A DNA stretch of 6,203 nucleotides from an uncultured Methylocystaceae bacterium (GTDB taxonomy: Bacteria > Pseudomonadota > Alphaproteobacteria > Rhizobiales > Beijerinckiaceae). The stretch covers positions 1-6,203 of the forward strand of contig CAMFKC010000156.1 in the NCBI GenBank assembly GCA_945956975.1. Direction: 5' to 3'. A program made the translations under genes and the position numbers. The notes beneath the pieces were generated by a model that had not been told where the DNA came from, searched no databases, and saw nothing but the letters and a program-made list of their open reading frames with translations. Each line of letters begins with the position of its first letter. Within the stretch, counting starts at the first letter, position 1. Shown here one piece after another: positions 6,171 to 6,203 of this stretch.

Positions 6171-6193
6171 GCGACTTTCATTTGAGGATTACA

Positions 6194-6203
6194 ATGGCCG
6201 CCA
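6194..6203 (+). CDS. Start of a further gene, cut by the right edge
   Basis: An ATG at 6194 is preceded by GAGGA (6184-6188) with 5 nt spacing. The local DNA just before it (TTTCATTTGAGGATTACA) is AT-rich compared with its surroundings, as leaders often are. Only MAA and one further base are visible, so nothing can be said about the product. Confidence 0.5.

Overview
The window is very GC-rich (roughly two thirds by eye). Its genes strongly prefer G or C at third codon positions, and the gaps between them carry several families of palindromic repeats. The Tex protein, the codon usage and repeat cores of the kind often seen in alphaproteobacteria suggest an alphaproteobacterial chromosome, perhaps Rhizobiales-like. 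That placement is an inference; no rRNA, tRNA or other taxonomic marker is present.

Layout, left to right. (1) A long minus-strand reading frame starts at 1205 and runs off the left edge without a stop (at least 401 residues). It encodes a Pro/Ala-rich, charged, probably largely disordered protein that I do not recognise. Near the edge it is interrupted in frame by a 94-bp palindromic element (31-124). (2) A 170-bp divergent gap holds a cluster of GTTA/TTAA motifs and a candidate promoter for the next gene. (3) tex (1376-3691, plus strand) encodes a full-length Tex/YhgF RNA-binding protein ending in an S1 domain. (4) A 60-bp palindromic element starts two bases after the tex stop. (5) At 3804-4616 lies an isocitrate lyase/PEP mutase superfamily enzyme of unknown substrate. 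(6) A 106-bp palindrome that can fold into a four-armed cloverleaf (4639-4744) is followed by a candidate promoter. (7) At 4810-6009 lies a beta-lactamase-fold serine hydrolase of the class C/EstB type, with no signal peptide. (8) The last gap (6010-6193) holds three CGTTA/CGTAA motifs at exact 10-bp steps, a compound hairpin, and a 64-bp near-perfect palindrome with the same ends as the element after tex. (9) A probable gene begins at 6194 with a good ribosome binding site.

The three complete genes are co-directional but do not form an obvious pathway. tex is a housekeeping gene. The PEP mutase-like enzyme and the serine hydrolase are generic metabolic enzymes, and the hydrolase seems to have its own promoter. 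I see no defence system, CRISPR array, phage, transposase or biosynthetic cluster. The most unusual content is the palindromic repeats: every co-directional gap after tex contains one, and another appears to have been absorbed into a coding sequence. No convincing new multi-gene system is visible.
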